A stretch of 64,000 nt of DNA from Clostridia bacterium (GTDB taxonomy: Bacteria; Bacillota; Clostridia; Oscillospirales; CAG-272). Below the pieces are notes generated by a model, which did no database searches, had not been told where the DNA came from, and was given only the letters and a program-made list of their open reading frames with translations. The stretch is from assembly GCA_017504405.1 (NCBI GenBank), contig JAFVRG010000019.1, forward strand, positions 1-64,000. Reading direction: 5' to 3'. Positions 1-8,520 of the stretch are shown in pieces. Numbering within the stretch: position 1 is the stretch's first letter; each line of letters starts with the position of its first letter. The position numbers and the translations under genes are program-made.

Positions 1-24
1 CCAGGATCAAACTCTCTAAAAAAT
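1..24 (-). rRNA. rrs: 16S rRNA gene, 5' tip only
   Basis: The first 15 bases are the reverse complement of the universal 5' start of bacterial 16S rRNA (AGAGTTTGATCCTGG). The gene therefore enters the window from the left on the minus strand and only its first ~20 bases are present. The mature 5' end is approximate. An A+T-rich leader of about 180-270 nt and two strong promoters lie upstream of it, at higher coordinates. Confidence 0.93.
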
Positions 25-210
25 TGTATCTAAAGCCCTAAGGCATTTAAATCTTTTTTCAGAGCTTAATTCTAAGCTTTCTTACTTTTTTGAGTTTCTC
101 AATGTGTTAATAATTAACGAGATTCTTCACACTTTTTCAGTGTTTCAAAAATTTCTGTTGTTCAATTTTCAATGATCAATTTTCGCTGCCGATTTTTTCA
201 CAGCTCGTCT

Positions 211-239
211 ATTATACCACAGCACTTTTCATATGTCAA
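211..239 (-). promoter_or_regulatory. rRNA operon promoter P2
   Basis: Reading the minus strand, a perfect TTGACA (239-234) and a perfect TATAAT (216-211) are separated by exactly 17 bp. Transcription would start near 204, giving a ~180-nt 16S leader. Confidence 0.88.
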
Positions 240-300
240 GCCTTTTTTCAAAGTTTTTTTAACTTTTTTAAAGGGCTTGGAAATTTGCGGTGGGACTTAT

Positions 301-329
301 AGTATAACTCAAAAAAAATTCATTGTCAA
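301..329 (-). promoter_or_regulatory. rRNA operon promoter P1
   Basis: Minus strand TTGACA (329-324), 17-bp spacer, TATACT (306-301). It lies 90 bp upstream of P2, the tandem arrangement common for rrn operons. A/T tracts further upstream (330-360) could act as an UP element. It is divergent from the DUF421 gene. Confidence 0.85.
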
Positions 330-410
330 TACTTTTTGAAAAAAATTTTAAAATGTTATAAAAGGCGGGCGTATGCGCAAAAATAATATAAAAATATTGA
401 AGGAAAAAGC

Positions 411-1088
411 ATGCCAACCATAGTTATACGGGCAACAATTATATATATTGTACTGACACTGATGATAAGAGTTTCGGGAAAAAGGCAGGTAGGACAGCTG
501 GACATAACCGATTTCGTGACCACAATACTGCTCTCGGAAATCGCCTGTCTGCCAATTGACGACCCCGACATACCGCTATTATACGCAATCACCCCTATTT
601 CTGTTATTGTCTGCATTGAGATTATACTCACTTTTATAAAGAACAAATCATCCTTTCTCAAAAAAGCCTTTGAAAGCAAGTGCTGTATACTGATTGAAAA
701 GGGCAAAATCGTACCGAAGGCCCTCGAAAAGACGAGAATATCGGTTGAGGAGCTGCTGGGTGAGCTACGGTTAAAGGGAATACCCCGAATTGATGAGGTA
801 TACTATGCGATAATTGAGCACAACGGAAATATATCGGTAATTCCGAAAAATCAGAGGCAACCGCTGACGCCTGACGACATGGGAATAGAGGTTACTGAGT
901 CGGGAATATCGCATACCCTCATAGTTGACGGACAGGTGAACGAAAGCGGGCTGAAAAAAAGGCAAAAGAGCGAGGAGTGGCTTTATGGGGTACTACGAAA
1001 ATGCAATCTGCGGACGGAGGAAATATTCCTTATGAGCATTGACGATAGTGAAAAAATCTATATTTCAAAGAAGGATGGAAAAAAATGA
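411..1088 (+). CDS. DUF421 (YetF-like) membrane protein
   Basis: 225 residues with hydrophobic segments in the first ~75 residues (around 5-20 and 50-72), then a soluble domain from about residue 85 to the end. The segment VSGKRQVGQLDITDFVTTIL and the later RLKGIPRIDEVYYAIIEHNG are hallmarks of the DUF421/YetF family, whose biochemical role is not settled (membrane, often spore- or stress-linked in Bacilli and Clostridia). AAGGA lies 7 nt before the ATG. The gene is divergent from the rRNA promoters and overlaps the next gene by 4 nt (ATGA), so the two are translationally coupled. Confidence 0.85.
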   Translation: MPTIVIRATIIYIVLTLMIRVSGKRQVGQLDITDFVTTILLSEIACLPIDDPDIPLLYAITPISVIVCIEIILTFIKNKSSFLKKAFESKCCILIEKGKIVPKALEKTRISVEELLGELRLKGIPRIDEVYYAIIEHNGNISVIPKNQRQPLTPDDMGIEVTESGISHTLIVDGQVNESGLKKRQKSEEWLYGVLRKCNLRTEEIFLMSIDDSEKIYISKKDGKK

Positions 1089-1462
1089 AGCCGTTTATTT
1101 TAGCAATTATTTCCCTGTGCCTGACGGTTGGAGCGGTTGCTATCAACAGCGTAATCACTCACCGCACGTGCGAGCGGCTGCAAAACAGCGTTGAAAACGC
1201 ACCCGAGGTGACGGGGAGCGATTTGAATGAGCAAAACGATTATTTTGAGGCGGTAGAAAAGGAGTGGGATAAAAGCAAGACGCTGATTTCTCTATCGGTA
1301 AATCACGGCACGGTTGAGGCGATTGACGGATACGTCGCCGCAATTATGGGAGCGTGCAGGGTGGGGGATCTCGGTCAGTACGAGGTGTGCAAAGAAAAAA
1401 TGGCAGCCGCACTTGAAAACCTGTGCGGTCTTGCCACTGTAAATTTGGAAAATATTATCTGA
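1085..1462 (+). CDS. DUF4363 family protein
   Basis: 125 residues: an N-terminal hydrophobic segment (about 3-22) acts as signal anchor, followed by a short soluble helical part. Size, topology and position directly behind a DUF421 gene match DUF4363 proteins, which are usually found in that pair in Clostridia; function unknown. The start ATG overlaps the DUF421 stop. Its stop region overlaps the convergent DUF2344 gene by 8 nt, so no separate terminator fits between them. Confidence 0.72.
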   Translation: MKPFILAIISLCLTVGAVAINSVITHRTCERLQNSVENAPEVTGSDLNEQNDYFEAVEKEWDKSKTLISLSVNHGTVEAIDGYVAAIMGACRVGDLGQYEVCKEKMAAALENLCGLATVNLENII

Positions 1463-2165
1463 ATTCCCTTTTGTTTGAGAAATAAACACCCGTCCTTATA
1501 ATTTCGTAGCTCTCCTCCATAGGGTTACCCGAAAGGACCCCCATCTTTTCTTTAAGATATGTTATAAGGTATTCGGGGTTGAGGAAATTGTCGCTCGCAG
1601 AATTGAGGACGCAATTTATCCTGATTGTGCCTCCGTCAAGGGTTGCCGATGCACAATCAACCATAGGGGATATATCGACGGGCTTATCTCCGCTCTTGCT
1701 TCTCTTGACTACCGTTATGGGGGCTGTATTGAGAAGCGTGTGACACCTCTCTGCCATACTCGCATCTGCGCCCTCGGTATTTATATTTATTATATAGGAA
1801 GAAAAGGAAAGCTCCGACAGTTTTGTTTCGGGGTAGTAGACCTCGGTTGCCTGCATCTCAGGCGGAAGGTTTCTGTTGAGGGCATCCATGACCGCCGAGG
1901 GGTTAACCTCTTTGTTAATACGGATGTCGAGAAGCTCGCACTCGCTCTCTGCTCCAACCGACATCGGAGTTGCGAAAATCAGCCTCGGTCTTGGGTTGAA
2001 GCCCTCGCTGTACCAAAGGGGCAATCTCGCACGCAAAAGCACTCTCGTCATCGTGCGAACGAGGTCAAGGTGGGATATGAATTGAAGGCTGCCCTTTTTG
2101 AAGAATTTAATTCTCAGGGTTTTGGGCTGCTCCAAAATTTCGTCAGAGGTAATTATTTGCACCAT
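1455..2165 (-). CDS. DUF2344 / TIGR03936 radical-SAM-associated protein
   Basis: 236 residues. The N-terminal part (LRIKFFKKGSLQFISHLDLV, then WYSEGFNPRPRLIFATPMSV) is the signature of the DUF2344 family, which is nearly always paired with, or fused to, a TIGR03960-type radical SAM protein. Here it is the separate downstream partner: its ATG overlaps the end of that gene by 13 nt, so co-translation is expected. Role unknown; the family commonly sits near rRNA/tRNA and ribosome genes. No RNase G or rplU gene follows here, unlike many Clostridia. Confidence 0.88.
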   Translation of the reverse strand: MVQIITSDEILEQPKTLRIKFFKKGSLQFISHLDLVRTMTRVLLRARLPLWYSEGFNPRPRLIFATPMSVGAESECELLDIRINKEVNPSAVMDALNRNLPPEMQATEVYYPETKLSELSFSSYIININTEGADASMAERCHTLLNTAPITVVKRSKSGDKPVDISPMVDCASATLDGGTIRINCVLNSASDNFLNPEYLITYLKEKMGVLSGNPMEESYEIIRTGVYFSNKREFR

Positions 2166-3997
2166 CTGTTCTTACCTCCCAGCTTATTTGCTCCGCATCC
2201 GTTGCAGTTTTCCTTACACGACGGGGTAGTTTTTTCGGCGTAGGCACGCTCACGCTCACGGAGAAGATATTGCTTCGTAACTCCGCAGTCGATTATATCC
2301 CACGGCAGAACTTCGTCAAGTGCAAACGCCCTCGTGTAGAATTTCGGGTCTATATCCGCACTCTCGAAAATTTCCATCCATCTGTCAAAGTCAAAGCACT
2401 CGTCCCACGCATCGAACATAACGTCCATATCTGCGGCGAGCAAAAGCGCCTTGCCGAGACGGCGGTCGCCTCGGGCGAACACGGTTTCGAGGAAGGAAAC
2501 CCTCGCATCGTGCCAATTGTAGGTAATTTTTCTATCGGTTATACAGTCACGCAGGTGCTTTTGCTTTTCAACCAGCATTTCCATTGAGTCCTGCGCCTCC
2601 CACTGGAACGGCGTAAAGGGCTTCGGCACGAAGCAGGCTACGCTGACCGTGACGCTGACGCCACGTGATTTATTCCTTTTCGGGTTTTTATAGAAGGCGT
2701 TTACAACCTTTTTGGCGAGGTCGGCTATCCCTGCAACGTCATCGAGCGTTTCTGTGGGAAGTCCCTCCATAAAATAGAGCTTTACGTTCGTTTTTCCCGA
2801 CTCAAATGCGATATTCACCGCACGCATAAGGTCCTCCTCGGTGACATTTTTGTTTATAACGTCACGGAGTCGCTGAGTGCCTGCCTCGGGGGCAAAGGTG
2901 AGTCCGCCTGTACGCACGCTTGACACCCTATCCATAAGCTCCTTTGAAAAGCTGTCGATACGCAGCGACGGCAGGGACAAATTCACCTTTTCATCATCAG
3001 TCCATTCGAGCAAGCTCTCAGTCAGCTCGTCAAGGCGCGAATAGTCACTGATGCTGAGGGAAACGAGTGATATTTCGTCATAGCCTGTGTTCTCGTACAG
3101 GCATTTTGCCTGTCGGCAGAGGGTTTCGGGGGATTTCTCCCTTATCGGGCGGTAAACCATTCCCGCCTGGCAGAAGCGGCAGCCTCGGATGCAGCCTCGG
3201 TAGACCTCGAGCATAATTCTGTCGTGTACCGTTTCGATATACGGCATAACGAAGCTGTCGGGGAATTTTGCGCTGTCCATATCGGCTATTATGCGCTTCT
3301 TTATTTTCGTGGGAATATCGTCATGGACGGGGGTATACGCCCTTATTGTGTTATCCTCGTTGTACTCTATCGTGTAGAGCGAGGGCACGTAAAAGCCCTC
3401 GATTTTTGCAAGGCGGTGGAGAAAATCACGGCGGTTGTAGCTGCCGTCACGCTTCATATCACGCATAAGCGCGCAAGCCTCGTTAAGCGCCTCCTCACCC
3501 TCGCCTATGCTGAACGCATCGAAAAAGTCAGCAAGCGGCTCTGCGTTGTACGCACAGGGGCCTCCGCCTAAAATTATCGGGTCGCTGTCATTTCTATCGG
3601 CGGAAAGCAGGGGGATACCGCTGATTTTTATCATATGGAGCGCTGTCGTGTAGCAGAGCTCGTACTGCAAAGTAAAGGCAACAAAATCAAATTTTGTCAG
3701 CTCATCACCGCTCTCCATAGCGGTTAAGGGGATATTGTGCTCACGCATTTTCGCGTCCATATCTATCCAGGGGGCATAAACACGCTCACACCAGATATAG
3801 CTGTCGCTGTTTAAGGTGTTGTAGAGTATACGCAAGCCGAGATTTGACATACCTATCTCGTAGGTGTCGGGAAAGCAGAAGGCAAAGCGGACGTCAACCT
3901 CGTCCTTATTCTTTATAATCTGCTTAAATTCGTTTCCTATATACCGTCCCGGCTTTGATACCGATTTGAGCACGGTGGATATTTGCTTATGTGTCAT
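2153..3997 (-). CDS. TIGR03960-type B12-binding-domain radical SAM protein
   Basis: 614 residues from the ATG at 3997. A GTG 30 nt upstream is also in frame, but AAGGAA lies 7 nt before the ATG, which decides the start. Residues ~1-190 resemble the cobalamin-binding-type Rossmann domain seen in such enzymes (VDVRFAFCFPDTYEIGMSNL). The radical SAM motif C-x3-C-x2-C (CIRGCRFC) is at about 269-276, followed by a TIM-barrel-like core. The tail is cysteine-rich and may carry an extra metal site. Substrate unknown. It ends inside the start of its DUF2344 partner. Confidence 0.9.
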   Translation of the reverse strand: MTHKQISTVLKSVSKPGRYIGNEFKQIIKNKDEVDVRFAFCFPDTYEIGMSNLGLRILYNTLNSDSYIWCERVYAPWIDMDAKMREHNIPLTAMESGDELTKFDFVAFTLQYELCYTTALHMIKISGIPLLSADRNDSDPIILGGGPCAYNAEPLADFFDAFSIGEGEEALNEACALMRDMKRDGSYNRRDFLHRLAKIEGFYVPSLYTIEYNEDNTIRAYTPVHDDIPTKIKKRIIADMDSAKFPDSFVMPYIETVHDRIMLEVYRGCIRGCRFCQAGMVYRPIREKSPETLCRQAKCLYENTGYDEISLVSLSISDYSRLDELTESLLEWTDDEKVNLSLPSLRIDSFSKELMDRVSSVRTGGLTFAPEAGTQRLRDVINKNVTEEDLMRAVNIAFESGKTNVKLYFMEGLPTETLDDVAGIADLAKKVVNAFYKNPKRNKSRGVSVTVSVACFVPKPFTPFQWEAQDSMEMLVEKQKHLRDCITDRKITYNWHDARVSFLETVFARGDRRLGKALLLAADMDVMFDAWDECFDFDRWMEIFESADIDPKFYTRAFALDEVLPWDIIDCGVTKQYLLRERERAYAEKTTPSCKENCNGCGANKLGGKNRWCK

Positions 3998-4018
3998 AGT
4001 AATTCCTTTTTTATTGCA

Positions 4019-4045
4019 AGACCGCACAACTGATGCTGTGCGGTT
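4019..4045 (-). other. Stem-loop between two operon genes
   Basis: ACCGCACA and TGTGCGGT form a perfect 8-bp stem with an 8-nt loop, located 3' of the large acidic membrane protein gene and 5' of the radical SAM gene. On the minus strand it is not followed by a U-run, so a partial terminator or mRNA-stabilising hairpin is more likely than a full terminator. Confidence 0.5.
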
Positions 4046-4050
4046 GCATT

Positions 4051-7000
4051 TTATTTAAGATAGAGCTTCGCCACCAGCGAATAAAGCAGGGCGAAAAAGG
4101 CGTGATACAGCACAGGGTATATCGAATATATACTGCCGACAACGCCAAAGCAAGCGCTGGCAAATACAGCGAGCGCACCGAGCGAGAGCGTCAGAATCTT
4201 GCCAACCGAGGCAAAGTGCGACACAATGCCCGTTCTCTTGCAGAGCAAAATTGTCTTTATGAGCTGTGCCGAGGTGTACTTTGTTATAAGCGTGCTGGGC
4301 ATAGCTCTTTCGCCAAAGTCCATAACCTCGCCGTCAACCTTATTTACAACCTTTATTCCAAAGGCGGAAAGCTTTGTCGTTTTCTTTATTATCTCGTCGT
4401 TTATATTGGGGTCGAAGGTGCGGATGCAGGTGGTTATTCCTGCACGGCGAAGCTCGACTACCCTGCGGGCAAAGTTGCGGTCAAAGGCGTACTGAATGTA
4501 GAATTTTCCGCAGTATTTGCCGTTAAGCGAGAGGTACATAATGCTGATAGGTCCTGCCTGAATACGGCGCAGATCCTCACTGTCGTATGCTACGTCAACG
4601 CCGAGCGATTCCATATATCTCTGACTGCCGACGCATACCTCAACGTCATCAACGGTAGCGGAAAGTCCGTCGTCGAGCGCACCCGTGAGAGTTACTCTGT
4701 CGGACGCCTCAAGCTCAACCGATGCCACGCCGAAAACAGTTTCGAGCGGTCCGCCGACGTGTCCGAACAGGCTCGCCACATAGTAGAGTGCCTCGGGGAG
4801 CGCACAGTCGGAAACCAGCTTGATTTTCACTACCTTGGTGAGCGAGGACGGGAATGCCTCAACGTCCTCAAAGAGCATACTGTCAACACCCGAGTAATTC
4901 TCAACCGCCCTGTCACCGATGATAGCACTGCCTGCCTCCCTCGCTCTGCGTGAAATGCAGTATACCGAGTAGATGCGTGTGCAGATTACAAAGGTGGGAA
5001 GCGCCGCCGCAGACGTGAGAGCGAATACCGATAGCGCTCCGACAAATCCGCCGCCGAAGGCGAGGGGCGCAATGATTGACAGCGCAAGCGCTGTGGCAAC
5101 CGACACGCACGCAAGAACGAAATTAGTTCTCGTGGGGGGCAGGGCGCTCCTTGCATTTTTAAAGAAATCGAGGACAAAGCCCGTTTTCTTTATTCTCACA
5201 GTTTGCTCACGTCCCATAACCTCGAATTCACGGTCGGTTGTGGGGGATATTTCGCAAACGAGCTTATCTCCCGAGGAGGATACCACGGAAAACGCCTCCA
5301 TTTGCGCACTGATGTTAAAGTATTCAAGGAGCAAAAGCATTACAACGCCAAGAGCGGCAGATAGGCCGTACATAGGTGCGACTGCCTCGGTAAATATCGA
5401 AATCATAAGCGAGCAAATCGCTGAAATTATAACCGTAAGAGTTGCAAAGAAGGACGGGGTGAGTCTACACCTGCCTATTCCCTTAAAGCTACTTATTATC
5501 TCACGGATGGAGAGAAGCGCACAAAGCGAAACGAGAAACGCATCTGCAAGCGCAAGGGTTGCGGGAGTTGCTCTCGCTCCGAACATAGACACTATATCCA
5601 CGCCGAAAAATGCGATGTTTTCAATGAACAGCAAAATAAGAGCGAATATTGAAACCGTGCCGAGCCTTAGCATAACCGACGCGCGCTTCGACGTGTAATT
5701 CTCCATTATTTCATTGTTCTGCGAATTTGAGGTGTATTCTCCGTCAACCTCACGCTCCTGCTCACTCTCGGGCTCCGAGTCGGGGGTATCGGAAATTATT
5801 ATCTCGTCGGGGCGTACCTCACGCACGGGTATATCAAGACCGAATTCTATCTCGGTGCGCTGAGCCTCGACTGCAACCGTCGGGCTGAGCTCTGCGCTAT
5901 CCGAGAACGGAATGTCACTGTATTCTTCTGCATCGGCCTCATTTGCACCGTGCTCTGCCCTCGCTGATTGGCTTTCTCCGTATTCCGAATTTTCGTTATC
6001 GGAAATTTCGGGCTCGGGCTCTTTTTCGCCCTTGTCAGCTGTGGGTACGTAGCGGGCGAAATCACCGAGCGAGCCGTCGTCAAGATTTTCACGCAGAATC
6101 TTGTCAAATAGGGGGTCCTTTTTATCAAACGAGCCACCCGATTTCACCTGTCTGTCCACTACCGAAACAGTTTTTCTCATCGGCATAGGCTGAGGTGCGG
6201 TTTCAAACATAGGAGTTATGTAATCGTGCCTTTGAGTATTGCTTTCTTTTTGCTCGGCTATCTGCCCTCTTTCCTCAGTCGTCGGCTTTTCATAAGAATT
6301 GCCAACCGAGGAAATTGCAACCGTACGCTCCTCGTTGGGCGTGGGAATATTCGTCCTCGCCGTTGCGGATATGCCCCTCTGCGCACGTGCTCTGCGTGCG
6401 AGAAGCTCCTCTATATCTATATCGTCAGAGCTTTTCCTTGCATATCCGAAAGAATAGGACTGTTGTGCCGTTTCGGGCTTTTTGGGACTGCCGCTATCCT
6501 CAATCGGGCGTTGCGAATACGCAAGTCCTATCGGACGGATAGGCGCAGGCTCTGCCTTTGGCTCTTCCTTTTCTTCCTCTGTCTGACTTTCAACCGTTTG
6601 CTGTTCAACGGGCTCCTCTATTTCTTCTGGCTCTTCCGTTTTTTCGGGTTCTTCCTCAATGGGCTCTTCTTCAAAGGCTTCTTCCTCGGGAATTTCTTCT
6701 TCCTCGGGAATTTCTTCTTCCTCGGGAATTTCTTCTTCCTCGGGAATTTCTTCTTCCTCGGGAATTTCTTCTTCCTCGGGAATTTCTTCTTTATCTTCGT
6801 TAAAGCTTCCGAAAATGTCAAAGGAGAATTGCTCGTACTCGCCCTCTGGGGCAGTATCCTCATCAACTGCTTCGGGCTTTTCTGTTTCTTCGGGTCCGTC
6901 GATTTCTTGAGATTCTTCTATTTCTTCGGGCTCTTCTCTTTCTTCGGGTTTCTCTATTTCCTCAGGCTCGTATTCTTCTATTTCCTCGGAAATATCCGCA

Positions 7001-7332
7001 TCAAAATCCTCGTCGGGCTCTGTTTCGGGCTCGATGTCTTTCTCATCGTCAAGCTCCGTTTCGGGCTCGTTTTCAGGCTCGATTTCAAGCTCATTTTCAA
7101 ACTCGTTTTCAGGCTCATTTTCGGGCTCTTCATCATTTTCCTCCGAGTCATCGGGCGCAGAAAAATCAGCACGGCTGTCGCCGAGCACCGAATTAAGCGC
7201 ATCTATTATATCGTCATACTGACCGTCTGCCTCCGCCGTTTCGACCTCTGCCTCGGGCTCGCCGTTTGCGCTGTCATAGGCATTTAAATTTTCCTTCAGA
7301 CGTCTGAGTATATCGTCAAGATTGTCAGCCAT
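4051..7332 (-). CDS. Acidic-tailed membrane protein resembling a P-type ATPase without its catalytic site
   Basis: 1093 residues from the ATG at 7332 (GGAGGTG 5 nt upstream). Residues 1-~540 are very rich in Glu, Asp, Pro and Ser, apparently disordered and cytoplasmic, with six copies of a Glu-rich EEIPEE unit. The C-terminal half has hydrophobic pairs in P-type ATPase order (SIFALILLFIENIAFFGV; TPSFFATLTVIISAICSLMI; a later pair near ACVSVATALALSIIAPLAFG; two at the C-terminus). After the third pair, VDSMLFEDVEAFPSS occupies the place of the phosphorylation motif DKTGT, which is absent. A distal LNGKYCGKFYIQYAFDRN block resembles the P-domain LxGx(I/L)...D..R region, but the TGD and GDGxNDx motifs are not recognisable. 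A catalytically dead homologue is my inference; family identity is moderately sure, function unknown. Confidence 0.6.
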   Translation of the reverse strand: MADNLDDILRRLKENLNAYDSANGEPEAEVETAEADGQYDDIIDALNSVLGDSRADFSAPDDSEENDEEPENEPENEFENELEIEPENEPETELDDEKDIEPETEPDEDFDADISEEIEEYEPEEIEKPEEREEPEEIEESQEIDGPEETEKPEAVDEDTAPEGEYEQFSFDIFGSFNEDKEEIPEEEEIPEEEEIPEEEEIPEEEEIPEEEEIPEEEAFEEEPIEEEPEKTEEPEEIEEPVEQQTVESQTEEEKEEPKAEPAPIRPIGLAYSQRPIEDSGSPKKPETAQQSYSFGYARKSSDDIDIEELLARRARAQRGISATARTNIPTPNEERTVAISSVGNSYEKPTTEERGQIAEQKESNTQRHDYITPMFETAPQPMPMRKTVSVVDRQVKSGGSFDKKDPLFDKILRENLDDGSLGDFARYVPTADKGEKEPEPEISDNENSEYGESQSARAEHGANEADAEEYSDIPFSDSAELSPTVAVEAQRTEIEFGLDIPVREVRPDEIIISDTPDSEPESEQEREVDGEYTSNSQNNEIMENYTSKRASVMLRLGTVSIFALILLFIENIAFFGVDIVSMFGARATPATLALADAFLVSLCALLSIREIISSFKGIGRCRLTPSFFATLTVIISAICSLMISIFTEAVAPMYGLSAALGVVMLLLLEYFNISAQMEAFSVVSSSGDKLVCEISPTTDREFEVMGREQTVRIKKTGFVLDFFKNARSALPPTRTNFVLACVSVATALALSIIAPLAFGGGFVGALSVFALTSAAALPTFVICTRIYSVYCISRRAREAGSAIIGDRAVENYSGVDSMLFEDVEAFPSSLTKVVKIKLVSDCALPEALYYVASLFGHVGGPLETVFGVASVELEASDRVTLTGALDDGLSATVDDVEVCVGSQRYMESLGVDVAYDSEDLRRIQAGPISIMYLSLNGKYCGKFYIQYAFDRNFARRVVELRRAGITTCIRTFDPNINDEIIKKTTKLSAFGIKVVNKVDGEVMDFGERAMPSTLITKYTSAQLIKTILLCKRTGIVSHFASVGKILTLSLGALAVFASACFGVVGSIYSIYPVLYHAFFALLYSLVAKLYLK
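6678..6790. repeat. In-frame tandem 18-bp repeats
   Basis: About six nearly identical copies of an 18-bp unit (plus strand AATTTCTTCTTCCTCGGG) encode EEIPEE repeats in the acidic domain of the overlapping minus-strand gene. Copies are almost base-identical, so they are recent and probably length-variable. Confidence 0.9.
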
Positions 7333-7367
7333 GAGCTCACCTCCGTTTTCGGATTTTCTCTTTTTAC

Positions 7368-8192
7368 TTATCCTTTTTTGTGCCTTTGCCGTGCGATTTC
7401 CGTCATCAGCACCGCAGCCGCATTCGATACGTTGAGCGAATTTACCCTGCCGTAGAGGGGTATTGAAACGACGAAATCGCATTTTTCCTTCACGAGCCTC
7501 GAAATGCCGAAGCCCTCGCTGCCGAGCACCAATGCGCAGCCGCCGTCAAAATCGGTTTCTGAATAATCGGCGCCGTCCATGTCTGCGGCGTATACCCACA
7601 CGTTTCTCTCCTTGAGCCTGTCCACCGTGTCGGCGATATTCGCAACCTTCGCTATTCTCATATACTCGATAGCGCCCGCAGAGGATTTCGTAACCGCAGA
7701 GGTAAGACCGCTCGCCCTACGCTTCGGTATCACAATTCCGTGCGCTCCCGAGCATTCGGCACTCCTTATTATGGCGCCGAGGTTATGAGGGTCCTCTATT
7801 CCGTCGCAGATGATAATAAAGGGCTTCTCCCCGAGGCTCTCGGCATATTCGAGAATATCCGAAAGCTCGCAGTAGTTGCGCTCTGCCGCCATAGCGACTA
7901 TTCCCTGGTGGCGGTTGTGCCCTGCCACGGTGTCAAGGCGTACCTTGTCAACCTCTATAACGGGTATTTTTCTGCCCTTAGCCTCTGCAACCAAAACGAT
8001 TGCCGAGCCGTCACGCTCTCCACGCAAAACGAATATTTTGTCTATATCTCTGCCCGATGCCAAAAGCTCACGCACGGCATTTCTGCCGCTGACGAGTCCC
8101 TCGTTATCGGTTCTGTTCTCATAGTCTGCGCCAAATGTTTTTTGCTGAGCTCTCGGCTCTCTTTTTTGCTTTGCGCCCTTATAATTCTGCAT
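7368..8192 (-). CDS. rlmB: 23S rRNA (guanosine-2251-2'-O)-methyltransferase, SpoU/TrmH family
   Basis: 274 residues from the ATG at 8192 (GAGGA 5 nt upstream; the reading frame stays open upstream but has no ribosome site). A basic N-terminal tail is followed by a short substrate-binding domain (GLVSGRNAVRELLASG) and the SpoU trefoil-knot domain with its three motifs: NLGAIIRSAECSGAHGI, the LVLGSEGFGISR motif, and SIPLYGRVNSLNVSNAAAV. Known RlmB methylates G2251 in the 23S P-loop; paralogues of this family modify other sites, so the exact position is inferred. It is the first gene of a likely minus-strand operon with the acidic membrane protein 35 nt downstream. Confidence 0.87.
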   Translation of the reverse strand: MQNYKGAKQKREPRAQQKTFGADYENRTDNEGLVSGRNAVRELLASGRDIDKIFVLRGERDGSAIVLVAEAKGRKIPVIEVDKVRLDTVAGHNRHQGIVAMAAERNYCELSDILEYAESLGEKPFIIICDGIEDPHNLGAIIRSAECSGAHGIVIPKRRASGLTSAVTKSSAGAIEYMRIAKVANIADTVDRLKERNVWVYAADMDGADYSETDFDGGCALVLGSEGFGISRLVKEKCDFVVSIPLYGRVNSLNVSNAAAVLMTEIARQRHKKG

Positions 8193-8520
8193 TACAGTCC
8201 TCAAAAATAATAATATACAGATTAAGTATAACATAAAGTTTTTAATTTGTATATAGTTTTTTGAAATTTTGCAAGCAAAAAACCCCTCGGGGCTGCTTAA
8301 TTTTGAGCAGAAACCATCGTTTTTGCCCACGTCGGCGTACTCGGTACGACAGAGAGCGAAAACGACGGTAGTAAACAAAAAACAAAATAAAATGAAAATC
8401 GCAGATTTTCTTACCGTTTACTTGGTAGAACGTCGGCTTTTTGCAAAGATAAAGGCGAGGCGTTTTTGTGCCTCACCTTTTTTGTTTACGGTTATGCCGA
8501 AAGGAAACAGTCCCTCCTCG
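8193..8520. other. Intergenic region with hairpins only
   Basis: 328 bases without a credible gene. It holds the rlmB leader, a long imperfect stem (ACCATCGTTTT near 8319 with AAAACGACGGT near 8369), a perfect GAAAATC-gca-GATTTTC hairpin at 8394-8410, and a copy of the dispersed terminator element (8435-8502). I see no small protein with a ribosome site. Confidence 0.6.
8435..8502. repeat. Dispersed terminator element, copy A
   Basis: Core hairpin AAAGGCGAGGC / GCCTCACCTTT (8451-8461 / 8470-8480, one mismatch) followed by TTTTGTTTACGGTTATGCCG. The same core and flank occur at 16821, 22174 and (partly) 35964. On the minus strand it lies just past the ZIP transporter stop and can act as its terminator. 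Confidence 0.75.

Noticed and set aside
6226..7287. Long plus-strand open frame rich in Phe/Leu opposite the acidic domain
   Set aside because: It is the antisense shadow of the repeated GAA/GAG codons of the minus-strand gene; no ribosome site and improbable composition.
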